This document shows, piece by piece, positions 1 to 8,647 of a DNA stretch of 43,788 bases. The stretch comes from Actinomycetospora lutea (GTDB lineage Bacteria; Actinomycetota; Actinomycetes; Mycobacteriales; Pseudonocardiaceae), in NCBI RefSeq assembly GCF_028737205.1, contig NZ_JAQZAL010000041.1, positions 1-43,788 of the forward strand, read 5' to 3'. The translations under genes and the position numbers were made by a program. The notes below the pieces were generated by a model. It searched no databases. It saw only the letters and a program-made list of their open reading frames with translations, and was not told the DNA's origin. The stretch's first letter is position 1. Every line of letters begins with the position of its first letter.

Positions 1-70
1 CAGACGCCGACCGCCAGACGCCGACCGCCAGACGCCGACCGCCAGACGCCGACCGACGGACGCAGACCGT
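1..70. repeat. 14-bp tandem repeat (minisatellite), continues past window edge
   Basis: Five consecutive 14-bp units (1-14, 15-28, 29-42, 43-56, 57-70) with consensus cagacgccgaccgc. The first three are identical, the fourth has one change and the fifth several. A degenerate start of a sixth unit runs into the stop codon of the adjacent phosphotransferase gene (70-72). The array begins at or before the window edge, so its full length is unknown. It lies just beyond the 3' end of a minus-strand gene. It is not a CRISPR array because the unit is too short and there are no spacers. Confidence 0.9.
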
Positions 71-1296
71 CAGACGAAGGCGGGGTACGGCGGGAGCGCG
101 ACGTCGCCCCCGTGGCGCCCCAGCGCGCCGACCGTCGACGCCGCGAGCTCCGCGGTCGCGACCCGCCCCGCACGCTCGGCGTCGACGCCCAGGCGCCGCC
201 ACAGGGCCGTGAGCACCGCCGGGGCGTCGTGGCCCGGGTCGGCGACCACGACGTGCGGGCGGCGCTCGGACTCCTCCGCACCCACGACGCCGGGCAGCAG
301 CGCCCGCGTCGCGAGCCACACCCACAGCACCTCGGCCTGCAGCAGGCGGTCGCGCAGGACCTCGGGGTCGGCCAGGTCGGCCCACACGGGCGTCAGCTCG
401 GCCTGCCACGCGGCCACCATCGCCTCGGCCATCCCGGACGGCTGGGCGTGCGCGGGCCCCCCGCTGGGCAGCGGCAGGCGCAGCGACGCCCCGGTGAGGG
501 CGACGTCGCGGAAGCACGCCCACTCGAAGTCGAGGAACCGCGAGCCGCTGCCGGTGACGAGGCAGTTGTCCGGCCGGATCTCGGCGGGGCTGAACGCCCG
601 GTGCCCCGAGCCCCCGAGCAGGCGGGCGGCCCCGCGCGCCTCGTCGACCGCCGCGGGCGCGGCCTCGACGCGCAGGAGCTCGGCCAGCTGGTCGGGCACC
701 TCGGCCAGCGCGGCACGGGCGTCGTCGGCCAGCGGGTCGCGCCAGGTGCGCTCGCCGAAGCGCCGCAGCAGGGCCCCGAAGTCGTCCTCGCGGCCCGCCG
801 TGGACGCCTGCATCCGCCCGAGCGCGCGGGCCCAGCCGAGCAGCGCGCGCTCCGCGGCCTTCGCGTCGCTCTCCTCGAGACGGTCGGCCAGCGTCGCGCA
901 GCGCCCGAGGTCCTCGAGCACGAGCAGGCGCTGCGTCGGGTCCTGCGCCACGAGCATCGGGCTCGCACGCTCCTCGGAGGGCATCGCCGTCAGCAGCTGG
1001 CACGACGCCGCCTCGTAGCTGAACCGCACGGCGCTGCCGGGCTCGTCGAGGTAGTGCTTGACGACGAGCGTGCGGGGCAGCGAGAAGGGGTTCTCGGCGA
1101 CCCGCACCCGCACCACGAGCGAGCGCTCGCTGCCGCCGAGATCGACCGCGTCGGCGAGCCGCACCGTGGCGCCGTGGCGCCGGGTGAGCAGGTCCCCTGC
1201 CAGCGCGACCAGCTTCGCCGTGCGGTCGGCGGAGCCGCCAGCGCCACCCGCCCGACCGTCCGTGGTGTCCGCGTCGTCCGTCGTGAGGGAAGCCAT
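70..1296 (-). CDS. Aminoglycoside-phosphotransferase-like (kinase-fold) protein
   Basis: This 408-residue protein has the layout of the APH/choline kinase superfamily. An N-lobe nucleotide-binding Lys is seen in LVVKHYL (about residue 80), a hinge-like segment in LLVLEDLG, and a metal-binding Asp in FLDFEW (about residue 256). The catalytic loop is unusual: where the family has HGDxxPxN this protein has PAEIRPDN, so the His is lost and the catalytic Asp is Glu (about residue 239). It may have altered activity or be a pseudokinase. The start is ATG 1296 (MASLTTDD); an earlier in-frame codon at 1323 would overlap the upstream gene. It follows the DUF389 gene by 13 bp, so the two are probably cotranscribed. 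The substrate is unknown. Confidence 0.8.
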   Translation of the reverse strand: MASLTTDDADTTDGRAGGAGGSADRTAKLVALAGDLLTRRHGATVRLADAVDLGGSERSLVVRVRVAENPFSLPRTLVVKHYLDEPGSAVRFSYEAASCQLLTAMPSEERASPMLVAQDPTQRLLVLEDLGRCATLADRLEESDAKAAERALLGWARALGRMQASTAGREDDFGALLRRFGERTWRDPLADDARAALAEVPDQLAELLRVEAAPAAVDEARGAARLLGGSGHRAFSPAEIRPDNCLVTGSGSRFLDFEWACFRDVALTGASLRLPLPSGGPAHAQPSGMAEAMVAAWQAELTPVWADLADPEVLRDRLLQAEVLWVWLATRALLPGVVGAEESERRPHVVVADPGHDAPAVLTALWRRLGVDAERAGRVATAELAASTVGALGRHGGDVALPPYPAFV

Positions 1297-1309
1297 CAGC
1301 CGGTGAACT

Positions 1310-2275
1310 CTACCCGCCCGCACTCCGCGCCGGGAGGGATTCGGGCACCCCGCGCCGTCGCCGGGACGTCCGGACGAGCAGCAGGACGATCACTCCGGCG
1401 AGCACGATGCCGACCACGTTGACGACCAGCTGCAGCAGCGAGCTCGCGGCCCGCGGCCAGTCGGCGAGGACGGCGGCGACCGCGGCGAAGCCGGCCGCGG
1501 GCACGGTGGTGACCGAGATGAACACGCCGACCAGCACCCCTGATCCCTCGCCCGCGATGAGCGCGACCATGCCGGCGATGCCGGCCAGCAGGGCGATGAC
1601 CAGCGAGAACGCGCCGACCTGGTAGACGAACTCCACCCCGGAGAGGTTGATCAGGGTGTCGTCGGGGATGAGCTCGACCCCGTCGGCGACGGCCGCGGCG
1701 AGTGCGGTGACGACGAGCGCGATGGCGAACCCCGCGGCGAGCGCGAGCCCCGCCGTGCGGGCCAGCAGCCCGTCCCGGCGCACCACCGCGACCGCGAGCG
1801 CGGCCAGCGGACCGAACTCCGGTCCGAGGACCATGGCGCCGACGACCGTGACCGGCGAGTTGGTGACGACGCCGATCGCGCCCAGCAGGCACGCGATGGT
1901 CAGCATGACGACGAACGTCACCGACAGCCGCGCCTGCTGGCCGGTCCGGGCGAGCAGCTCGTCCCACACCACGGCGTCGACGCCCTCGCCGGGCGTGGCC
2001 TCCTCGGCCCGGTCCGCGGCCGCCGAGACGACGGTGTCGAGCGTCTCGAGCACCATGCCGCCGCGGTCCGCGCAGCCGAGATCGCGGAGGGCGTCGAGCA
2101 CCTCGTCGACGGCCTCGCGGGCGATGTCGGCCTCCACCACGTCGCCCGGCGGGTCCACCGCCGCGCCGCGCAGCCGCACGACGTGCACCGCCCCCGACTC
2201 GTCGTGCAGGACCGCGAGGACACGGTCGACCAGGCCGTGCGCGGCGTCCGGGCAGAGCACCCGCAGGCGGTTCAC
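1310..2275 (-). CDS. DUF389 family integral membrane protein
   Basis: About 321 residues. A soluble N-terminal region of roughly 120 residues (starting VNRLRVLCPD, with a ferredoxin-like alternating pattern) precedes about six hydrophobic segments. The membrane part carries the family signature around TNSPVTVVGAMVLGPEFGPL, where short Gly/Pro-rich helices recall the TIGR00341/DUF389 family. The family's function is not established; a transport or membrane-integrity role is often suggested. The chosen start is GTG 2273-2275, immediately after the aspS stop codon (2277-2279), because it begins the conserved N-terminal strand. An ATG at 2332 would overlap aspS by 56 bases. The spacing suggests cotranscription with aspS and the downstream phosphotransferase. 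Confidence 0.82.
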   Translation of the reverse strand: MNRLRVLCPDAAHGLVDRVLAVLHDESGAVHVVRLRGAAVDPPGDVVEADIAREAVDEVLDALRDLGCADRGGMVLETLDTVVSAAADRAEEATPGEGVDAVVWDELLARTGQQARLSVTFVVMLTIACLLGAIGVVTNSPVTVVGAMVLGPEFGPLAALAVAVVRRDGLLARTAGLALAAGFAIALVVTALAAAVADGVELIPDDTLINLSGVEFVYQVGAFSLVIALLAGIAGMVALIAGEGSGVLVGVFISVTTVPAAGFAAVAAVLADWPRAASSLLQLVVNVVGIVLAGVIVLLLVRTSRRRRGVPESLPARSAGG

Positions 2276-2276
2276 C

Positions 2277-4088
2277 TCACTGCACCGGTCGCTCCGGCGG
2301 CTTGACCGGTGCAGCGGGCTTCGCCGGCGCATCGACCCCCGCCTCCTTGCGCTGGAGCGCCGTGATGGGCGCCGGCGCGGCCGTCAGCGGGTCGTAGCCG
2401 GCGCCGGTCTTCGGGAAGGCGATGACCTCGCGGATCGAGTCGACACCGGCCAGCAGGGCGCAGATGCGGTCCCAGCCGAACGCGATGCCGCCGTGCGGCG
2501 GGGGCCCGTAGGCGAAGGCGTCGAGCAGGAAGCCGAACTTCTCCTCCTGCTGCTCCGGGCTCAGACCCATGAGCGCGAACACCCGCTGCTGGACGTCCTT
2601 GCGGTGGATACGGATGGACCCCCCGCCGATCTCGTTGCCGTTGCAGACGAGGTCGTAGGCGTGCGCCAGCGCGTGCTCGGGGTCCTGCTCGAAGGAGTCG
2701 ATCCAGTCCGGGTTGGGCGAGGTGAAGGCGTGGTGCACCGCGGTCCACTGGCCCGAGCCCACGGCCACGTCGTCGGTGCTGCCGGCCGCCTCGAACAGCG
2801 GCGCGTCCACGACCCACACGAACGACCAGGAGCCCTCCGGGATGAGGTCGAGGCGCCGGGCGATCTCCCCGCGGGTCGCGCCGAGCAGGGCACGGCCCTC
2901 CGCGGGCGTCCCCGCGCCGAAGAAGATGCAGTCGCCCGGGGAGGCGCCGGCCGCCTTGGCGAGGCCCTCGCGCTCGGCCTCGCTGATGTTCTTGGCGACC
3001 GGGCCGCTCAGCGTGCCGTCCTCGCCGACGAGGACGTAGGCGAGACCCTTCGCGCCACGCTGCTTGGCCCAGTCCTGCCAGCCGTCGAGGGTGCGGCGCG
3101 GCTGGGAGGCCCCGCCCGGCATGACGACCGCGCCGACGTAGGGCGCCTGGAACACGCGGAAGGGCGTGTCGGCGAAGTACTCGGTGAGCTCGGTAAGCTC
3201 GATGTCGAAGCGCAGGTCGGGCTTGTCCGAGCCGTAGCGGGCCATCGCCTCGAGGTAGGGGATGCGCGGGATCGGGGTGGGGATCTCGTAGTCGCCGAGC
3301 TCGGACCACAGCGCGGCGACGACCGCCTCGCCGAGCGCGATGACGTCGTCCTGGTCGACGAAGCTGGCCTCGATGTCGAGCTGGGTGAACTCGGGCTGGC
3401 GGTCGGCGCGGAAGTCCTCGTCGCGGTAGCAGCGCGCGATCTGGAAGTAGCGCTCGAGCCCGGACACCATGAGCAGCTGCTTGAACAGCTGCGGCGACTG
3501 CGGCAGCGCGTACCAGCTGCCGGGCCTGAGCCGGGCCGGCACGAGGAAGTCCCGCGCACCCTCGGGCGTCGACCGGGTCAGGGTCGGCGTCTCGATCTCG
3601 AGGAAGTCGCGGTCGGTCAGCACGTCGCGGGCGATCTTGTTGGCCCGGCTGCGCAGCCGGATCGCCGAGGCCGGGCCCTCGCGGCGCAGGTCGAGGTACC
3701 GGTAGCGGAAGCGGGCGTCCTCGCCGACACCCCCTGACTCGGAGCCGTGCTCGTCGAGCTGGAAGGGCAGCGGCGCCGACTCGGCGAGCACCGTGAGCGC
3801 CGTGGCGCTGACCTCCACCGCACCGGTGGCGAGATCGGCGTTCTCGCTGCCCGCGGGACGCTGCTCGACAAAGCCGGTGATCTGCACGCAGAACTCCGAC
3901 CGCAGCCGGTGCGACTCCGCGGCCACGTCGCCGAGGCGGAACACCACCTGCACGACCCCGGACGCGTCGCGCAGGTCGATGAACACCACGCCGCCGTGAT
4001 CGCGCCGGCGGGCCACCCATCCGGCGAGGGTGACGGTGGCGCCGACGTGCTCGGCGCGCAGCGTGCCGGCGGAGTGCGTGCGCATCAT
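2277..4088 (-). CDS. aspS: Aspartate--tRNA(Asp/Asn) ligase
   Basis: This class II aminoacyl-tRNA synthetase of 603 residues has the usual bacterial AspRS length. An OB-fold anticodon-binding domain is at the N-terminus ([19 protein letters not shown], about 23-41). Motif 2 is [20 protein letters not shown] (221-240), a bacterial GAD insertion is in the middle, and motif 3 is [10 protein letters not shown] near the C-terminus. His31 sits in the loop where non-discriminating AspRSs, as in Mycobacterium and Pseudomonas aeruginosa, carry His rather than Leu. I infer that it also charges tRNA-Asn and works with GatCAB. The ATG at 4086-4088 is preceded by a CAGGAG-type ribosome-binding site. The 128-bp gap upstream (4089-4216) presumably holds its promoter. 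DUF389 and the phosphotransferase follow without a gap. Confidence 0.97.
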   Translation of the reverse strand: MMRTHSAGTLRAEHVGATVTLAGWVARRRDHGGVVFIDLRDASGVVQVVFRLGDVAAESHRLRSEFCVQITGFVEQRPAGSENADLATGAVEVSATALTVLAESAPLPFQLDEHGSESGGVGEDARFRYRYLDLRREGPASAIRLRSRANKIARDVLTDRDFLEIETPTLTRSTPEGARDFLVPARLRPGSWYALPQSPQLFKQLLMVSGLERYFQIARCYRDEDFRADRQPEFTQLDIEASFVDQDDVIALGEAVVAALWSELGDYEIPTPIPRIPYLEAMARYGSDKPDLRFDIELTELTEYFADTPFRVFQAPYVGAVVMPGGASQPRRTLDGWQDWAKQRGAKGLAYVLVGEDGTLSGPVAKNISEAEREGLAKAAGASPGDCIFFGAGTPAEGRALLGATRGEIARRLDLIPEGSWSFVWVVDAPLFEAAGSTDDVAVGSGQWTAVHHAFTSPNPDWIDSFEQDPEHALAHAYDLVCNGNEIGGGSIRIHRKDVQQRVFALMGLSPEQQEEKFGFLLDAFAYGPPPHGGIAFGWDRICALLAGVDSIREVIAFPKTGAGYDPLTAAPAPITALQRKEAGVDAPAKPAAPVKPPERPVQ

Positions 4089-4216
4089 CTGGGGTGGTGC
4101 TCCTGGATCAGGTCGACGGAGGTCGTCACGAGGTTATCGACGCCCGCATCCCCGATGCCCGCGCACCCGTCGCGACTCCCCCGGCGCTGCTCCCCCGGCC
4201 CCGCTCCCCCGGTGCG

Positions 4217-4627
4217 TCAGCCGCTGCGGTCCGGGCCCGCCCGGTCGAGGTGCACGCGCAGCAGGACGCGGCGCTCGCGGCGCATGGCCTCGTCGAAGTC
4301 GTCCCAGTCGGGATGCTCGCCGGAGACCTGCCGGTACAGGTCGCGGAGCCCGGCCAGGGCCTCCGGGAGGTCGACGATCTCCACAGCACCCTCCACCTGC
4401 ACCCAGCGCCCGAAGAAACCGTCGGGCAGGACACAGAGCCACGCCCGGGCCTCGCGGCGCAGGTTCCTCGTCTTGAGCGCGGTCTCGCGGGTGCTGACGA
4501 CGGCCGCGCCGTCGCCGTCGATGCCCACCACCACCGGGGAGAGCTGCGGGTCGCCGTCGCTGCGCCGGGTGGCCAGCACGGCGCGGTGCTGTTCGCGCAG
4601 CACCTGCCGCGCGTCGTCCAGGTCCAT
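4217..4627 (-). CDS. PPOX class, probably F420-dependent oxidoreductase
   Basis: A 136-residue protein of the split-barrel flavin/F420-binding family. It opens with VLREQHRAVLATRRSDGDPQ, followed by SPVVVGIDGD and a strand-rich core (RETALKTRNLRREARAWLCV) typical of short actinobacterial PPOX proteins. The family includes F420-dependent biliverdin and quinone reductases and FMN-dependent pyridoxamine phosphate oxidase relatives. The actinobacterial background makes F420 the likelier cofactor, but this is inference. The C-terminal end (EHPDWDDFDEAMRRERRVLL) is the usual conserved tail. It lies 37 bp downstream of the radical SAM gene on the same strand, so the two may share an SOS-controlled transcript. 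The substrate is unknown. Confidence 0.85.
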   Translation of the reverse strand: MDLDDARQVLREQHRAVLATRRSDGDPQLSPVVVGIDGDGAAVVSTRETALKTRNLRREARAWLCVLPDGFFGRWVQVEGAVEIVDLPEALAGLRDLYRQVSGEHPDWDDFDEAMRRERRVLLRVHLDRAGPDRSG

Positions 4628-4664
4628 GGGCGCAGGCTAGGGGCCCGGCCTCACCACGCCCACC

Positions 4665-6257
4665 TCACAACAGGGAAAGCTGTTCGGGCGGGGCGGTGAC
4701 CACGGCCTCGGGGACCTCGGGGGGCGGCGGGACCGCCCCGTCGGGCCAGCCGCCCTTGCCCTCGAGGCCGTCCCGGCGCTCGCCGTACCCCTGCCGGCCG
4801 CCCATCGCGTGCCCGCCGCCGGTGAGCCCGTGGCGCTCGAGCATCGGCCCCACGCGGGCGGCCAGGTCGCGCCGGTAGGCGGCGTCGACGTAGGCGCCGC
4901 GGCGGTAGAGCGCGGCGTAGCGCTCGATCAGCCCGGGGTGCTCGCGCGCGAGCCAGGCGTGGAACCACTCCCGCGTGCCGGGCCGCAGGTGCAGCGCGAG
5001 CACGCTCGCCCCGTTCGCGCCGGCGTCGGCGATCTCGCCGAGCAGGGCGTCGAGGGCCTCGTCGGTGTCGGTGAGCCCGGGCAGCACCGGGGCCACGAAC
5101 ACCCCGCACGGCAGCCCGGCGTCGCGGATGCGGCGCACGAGGTCGAGTCGGGCGCGGGGCGTGGGCGTGCCGGGCTCGACGCGGCGGTGCAGCGCGGGGT
5201 CGAGCAGCGCCAGCGAGACCCCGACGCCGACCGGGACGTCGCGCGCGGCGGCCGTCAGCTCGGGGAGGTCGCGGGCGAGCAGCGTGCCCTTGGTGAGGAT
5301 CGAGAACGGCGTCCCCGACCCGCCCAGCGCGCGGATGATGCCGGGCATGAGCGCGTAGCGGCCCTCGGCGCGCTGGTAGGGGTCGGTGTTGGTGCCCATC
5401 GCGACGTGCTCGCGGGTCCAGCGCGGCGCGCGGAGCTCGCGGGCGAGCACCTCGGGCGCGTTGAGCTTCACGACCACCTGGCGGTCGAAGTCGTCGCCCG
5501 CGTCCAGGTCGAGGTAGGTGTGGGTGTTGCGGGCGAAGCAGTTGTGGCTGATGACGCCGTCGGCCACGAAGTCGCCGGTGCCCGTCGTCAGGTCGGCGAG
5601 CAGGTGCTCGCCCGGGAGCTCCTCGACCGCCGTGACGGCCCGCCCGCCCGGGACGTCGCCGGGCGGGCCGGGCGCCACCGGCGGCGCGCCCGGGCGCCGG
5701 AACGCCTCGTCGGCCAGCGCCTCGGCACCGACCAGCGCGTCGCCCACCCGCAGGTGCGGCCGCTCGGCACCCTCGCAGCCCTCGGGCCGCACGTGCACCC
5801 AGCCCCGCGGGGTGAGGAACCGGTGGTCGGCGCTCGCCACCAGCGTGGTGCCGTCCAGCAGGCGCACCCGCCAGGCCGGCTTCGTCGTGGTCCAGGCGTT
5901 GTGCACGGGCGTCGGGACGAGGCTGCGGACGCCGCCGCGCATCGCCGTACCGACCACCAGGTCGCCCACCCGCACGTCGGCGAGCCGCACGCTCGTGCCG
6001 TCGACCATGAGCACCGGCGTGTCCGGCGCCAGGCAGTAGGTGCAGGCGTGGCTGCACCCCCGGTAGGGGTTGACCGTCCAGGAGAACGGCATCGGCGACG
6101 CCCCCGGCACCCGGTTGAGCACCGAGCGCGCACGGACCTCGTGGAACGTGATGCCGGCGAACTCCGGCGTGCGGACGCTGCGGACCAGCCCCTTGAGCGC
6201 GGGCATGCCCGGCAGCTCCTCGGGTCCCCCGGCGACCTTCTGCGCTTCCCACCGCAC
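4665..6257 (-). CDS. Intein-containing Rv2578c-family radical SAM protein (SplB-like)
   Basis: The 530-residue precursor belongs to the Rv2578c family of SplB-like (COG1533) radical SAM proteins. The extein runs from RTPEFAGITFHEVRARSVLN through RGCSHACTY, is interrupted by a 165-residue intein, and resumes at CFARNTHTYLD. Splicing would restore the 4Fe-4S motif CSHACTYC and give a 365-residue enzyme. Conserved blocks follow: GTNTDPYQRAEGRYALMPGI, SILTKGTLLARDL and FVAPVLPGLTD. The C-terminus is PPEQLSLL, resembling the beta-clamp motif QL(S/D)LF. The start is GTG 6255-6257 (VRWEAQKVAG), chosen to match family N-termini and because a perfect SOS box (6266-6281) lies just upstream. SOS control plus a clamp motif suggest a DNA-repair role, but its reaction is unknown. 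Confidence 0.93.
   Translation of the reverse strand: MRWEAQKVAGGPEELPGMPALKGLVRSVRTPEFAGITFHEVRARSVLNRVPGASPMPFSWTVNPYRGCSHACTYCLAPDTPVLMVDGTSVRLADVRVGDLVVGTAMRGGVRSLVPTPVHNAWTTTKPAWRVRLLDGTTLVASADHRFLTPRGWVHVRPEGCEGAERPHLRVGDALVGAEALADEAFRRPGAPPVAPGPPGDVPGGRAVTAVEELPGEHLLADLTTGTGDFVADGVISHNCFARNTHTYLDLDAGDDFDRQVVVKLNAPEVLARELRAPRWTREHVAMGTNTDPYQRAEGRYALMPGIIRALGGSGTPFSILTKGTLLARDLPELTAAARDVPVGVGVSLALLDPALHRRVEPGTPTPRARLDLVRRIRDAGLPCGVFVAPVLPGLTDTDEALDALLGEIADAGANGASVLALHLRPGTREWFHAWLAREHPGLIERYAALYRRGAYVDAAYRRDLAARVGPMLERHGLTGGGHAMGGRQGYGERRDGLEGKGGWPDGAVPPPPEVPEAVVTAPPEQLSLL
5541..6035 (-). mobile_element. Mini-intein (165 aa) in the radical SAM protein
   Basis: This in-frame protein insertion corresponds to precursor residues 75-239. 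Block A is CLAPDTPVLMVDG with nucleophile Cys1. Block B is LVASADHRFLTPRGWV with the conserved His. Block F is HLLADLTTGTGDFVADG, and block G is VISHN followed by the +1 extein Cys. The terminal His-Asn and the Cys at both splice junctions indicate a class 1 intein competent for splicing. Between blocks B and F there is only a short Gly/Pro/Ala-rich linker, with no LAGLIDADG or HNH motif, so the homing endonuclease has been lost. The insertion is exactly before the third Cys of the CxxxCxxC cluster motif. Codon use matches the host gene, suggesting long residence. Confidence 0.95.
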
Positions 6258-6265
6258 CCGTCCAT

Positions 6266-6281
6266 TCGAACACGTGTTCGA
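6266..6281. promoter_or_regulatory. LexA operator (SOS box)
   Basis: TCGAACACGTGTTCGA is a perfect 16-bp palindrome. It matches the Gram-positive/mycobacterial SOS consensus CGAACRNRYGTTCG at every position. It lies 8 bp before the GTG start of the radical SAM gene (6257) and 37 bp before the GTG start of the divergent SCO6745-family gene (6319). LexA bound here could therefore block both promoters. Confidence 0.92.
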
Positions 6282-6318
6282 TGTCGGGGCAACCGCTGCC
6301 CGGTCCACCATCCTCGCC

Positions 6319-7167
6319 GTGGACGACGCCCGCCGCCTGTGGACCCTGTTCGAGCCCCTGCACGCCGTCACGTACTTCGCGCCCGAGGCCCGCGACGCCG
6401 CCGACGCCGCGGGTCTGCGGGGCTTCTGGATGGGCTACGTGGCCCAGCGCGCCGCCCCGCTCGGCGCGGTGGGCCCGGACGCCGTCTGGGCGTGCTTCCA
6501 CGGCTTCCACCGCGACCGGATCACGCGCGCCCTGCCCGACGCCTGGGGGTTCGCCGATCCCGCGGCCTGTCTCGCGGCCCGCCTCGACGGCGTCGACCGG
6601 GCACTGCGCCGCCTGCTCGCCGACGTCCCCGGTGGCCCCGAGGGGCCGCACGTCGCCGAGGCCGCGACCCTCGCCGGCGCCGCCGCGGACGCCGCCGACA
6701 CGGCCGGGCGCGTCCTCGCGGCCGCCAACCAGGCGCTCCCGCGGCCCGCGGAGGCCCACCTGGCGCTCTGGCAGGCCACGACGACCCTGCGCGAGCACCG
6801 GGGCGACGGCCACGCCGCGGTGCTCGTCGCCCACGGGATCGGCCCGGTGTCCGCCCACCGGCTCAAGACCGCCGCGGGCGAGTCCGACGGGCTGCAGACG
6901 TCCCGCCGGCTCGGCGACGAGGTGTGGGCGTCGGCCGGCGAGGGCCTGCTCGCCCGCGGCTGGCTCGACACCCACGGCGGCCTCACCGACGCCGGCCGCG
7001 ACGCCCGCGAGGCCGTCGAGCGCGACACCGACCGCGCCGCCGCCGGGCCCTGGCGCGCGCTCGGGGGCACCGGCACCGACCGGCTCGCCGAGCTCCTCGC
7101 GCCGCTGGTGGACGCCGTGGCCGGCGCCATCCCGTTCCCGAACCCGATCGGCCTGCCGCGGCCCTGA
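6319..7167 (+). CDS. SCO6745-family protein (possible winged-helix protein)
   Basis: 282 residues beginning VDDARRLWTLFEPLHAVTYF, which matches the N-terminal signature of the actinobacterial SCO6745 family, followed by GFWMGYVAQRAAPLG and ACFHGFHRDRI. The C-terminal third (about 180-250) looks like a MarR-type winged helix: a helical stretch from LALWQATTTLREHRGDGH through LDTHGGLTDAGRDAREAVE. No catalytic motif is evident. The GTG start at 6319 was chosen because homologous sequence begins there and upstream in-frame codons read through the SOS box. It is divergent from the radical SAM gene and shares the intergenic LexA operator, so it may be damage-inducible. The function is unknown. Confidence 0.78.
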   Translation: MDDARRLWTLFEPLHAVTYFAPEARDAADAAGLRGFWMGYVAQRAAPLGAVGPDAVWACFHGFHRDRITRALPDAWGFADPAACLAARLDGVDRALRRLLADVPGGPEGPHVAEAATLAGAAADAADTAGRVLAAANQALPRPAEAHLALWQATTTLREHRGDGHAAVLVAHGIGPVSAHRLKTAAGESDGLQTSRRLGDEVWASAGEGLLARGWLDTHGGLTDAGRDAREAVERDTDRAAAGPWRALGGTGTDRLAELLAPLVDAVAGAIPFPNPIGLPRP

Positions 7168-7191
7168 GGACCGAGGACTCCGACTGGTTTC

Positions 7192-7213
7192 GGTACCGCC
7201 GGTACGCGGTACC
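7192..7213. promoter_or_regulatory. Perfect 8-6-8 inverted repeat, candidate operator
   Basis: GGTACCGC (7192-7199), a 6-bp spacer, then GCGGTACC (7206-7213). It sits 27 bp upstream of the acyl-CoA dehydrogenase start, inside a 73-bp intergenic gap that should contain its promoter. The size and symmetry fit a TetR-family or similar dimeric repressor site. No cognate regulator is adjacent. Confidence 0.65.
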
Positions 7214-7240
7214 AGGCATGCACACCAGAACGGAGTATCG

Positions 7241-8610
<1,370 letters not shown>

Positions 8611-8640
8611 CGGGGTGCCGGCCCGGAGGCCACCCCCGCG
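8611..8640. terminator. Hairpin between convergent genes
   Basis: CGGGGTG (8611-8617) can pair with CACCCCCG (8631-8638) around a GC-rich loop with a small bulge. It lies in the 37-bp gap between the stop codons of the acyl-CoA dehydrogenase and the convergent alcohol dehydrogenase, so it may terminate both. There is no T-run, as is common in this kind of genome. Confidence 0.5.
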
Positions 8641-8647
8641 TCCGACG

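Noticed and set aside
1..70. CRISPR array
   Set aside because: The 14-bp units are directly adjacent with no spacers, and no cas genes are present.
4089..4216. tRNA or small RNA gene in the aspS-PPOX gap (and in the other gaps)
   Set aside because: I looked for T-loop GTTCRA and cloverleaf pairing in all gaps over 60 bp and found none convincing.
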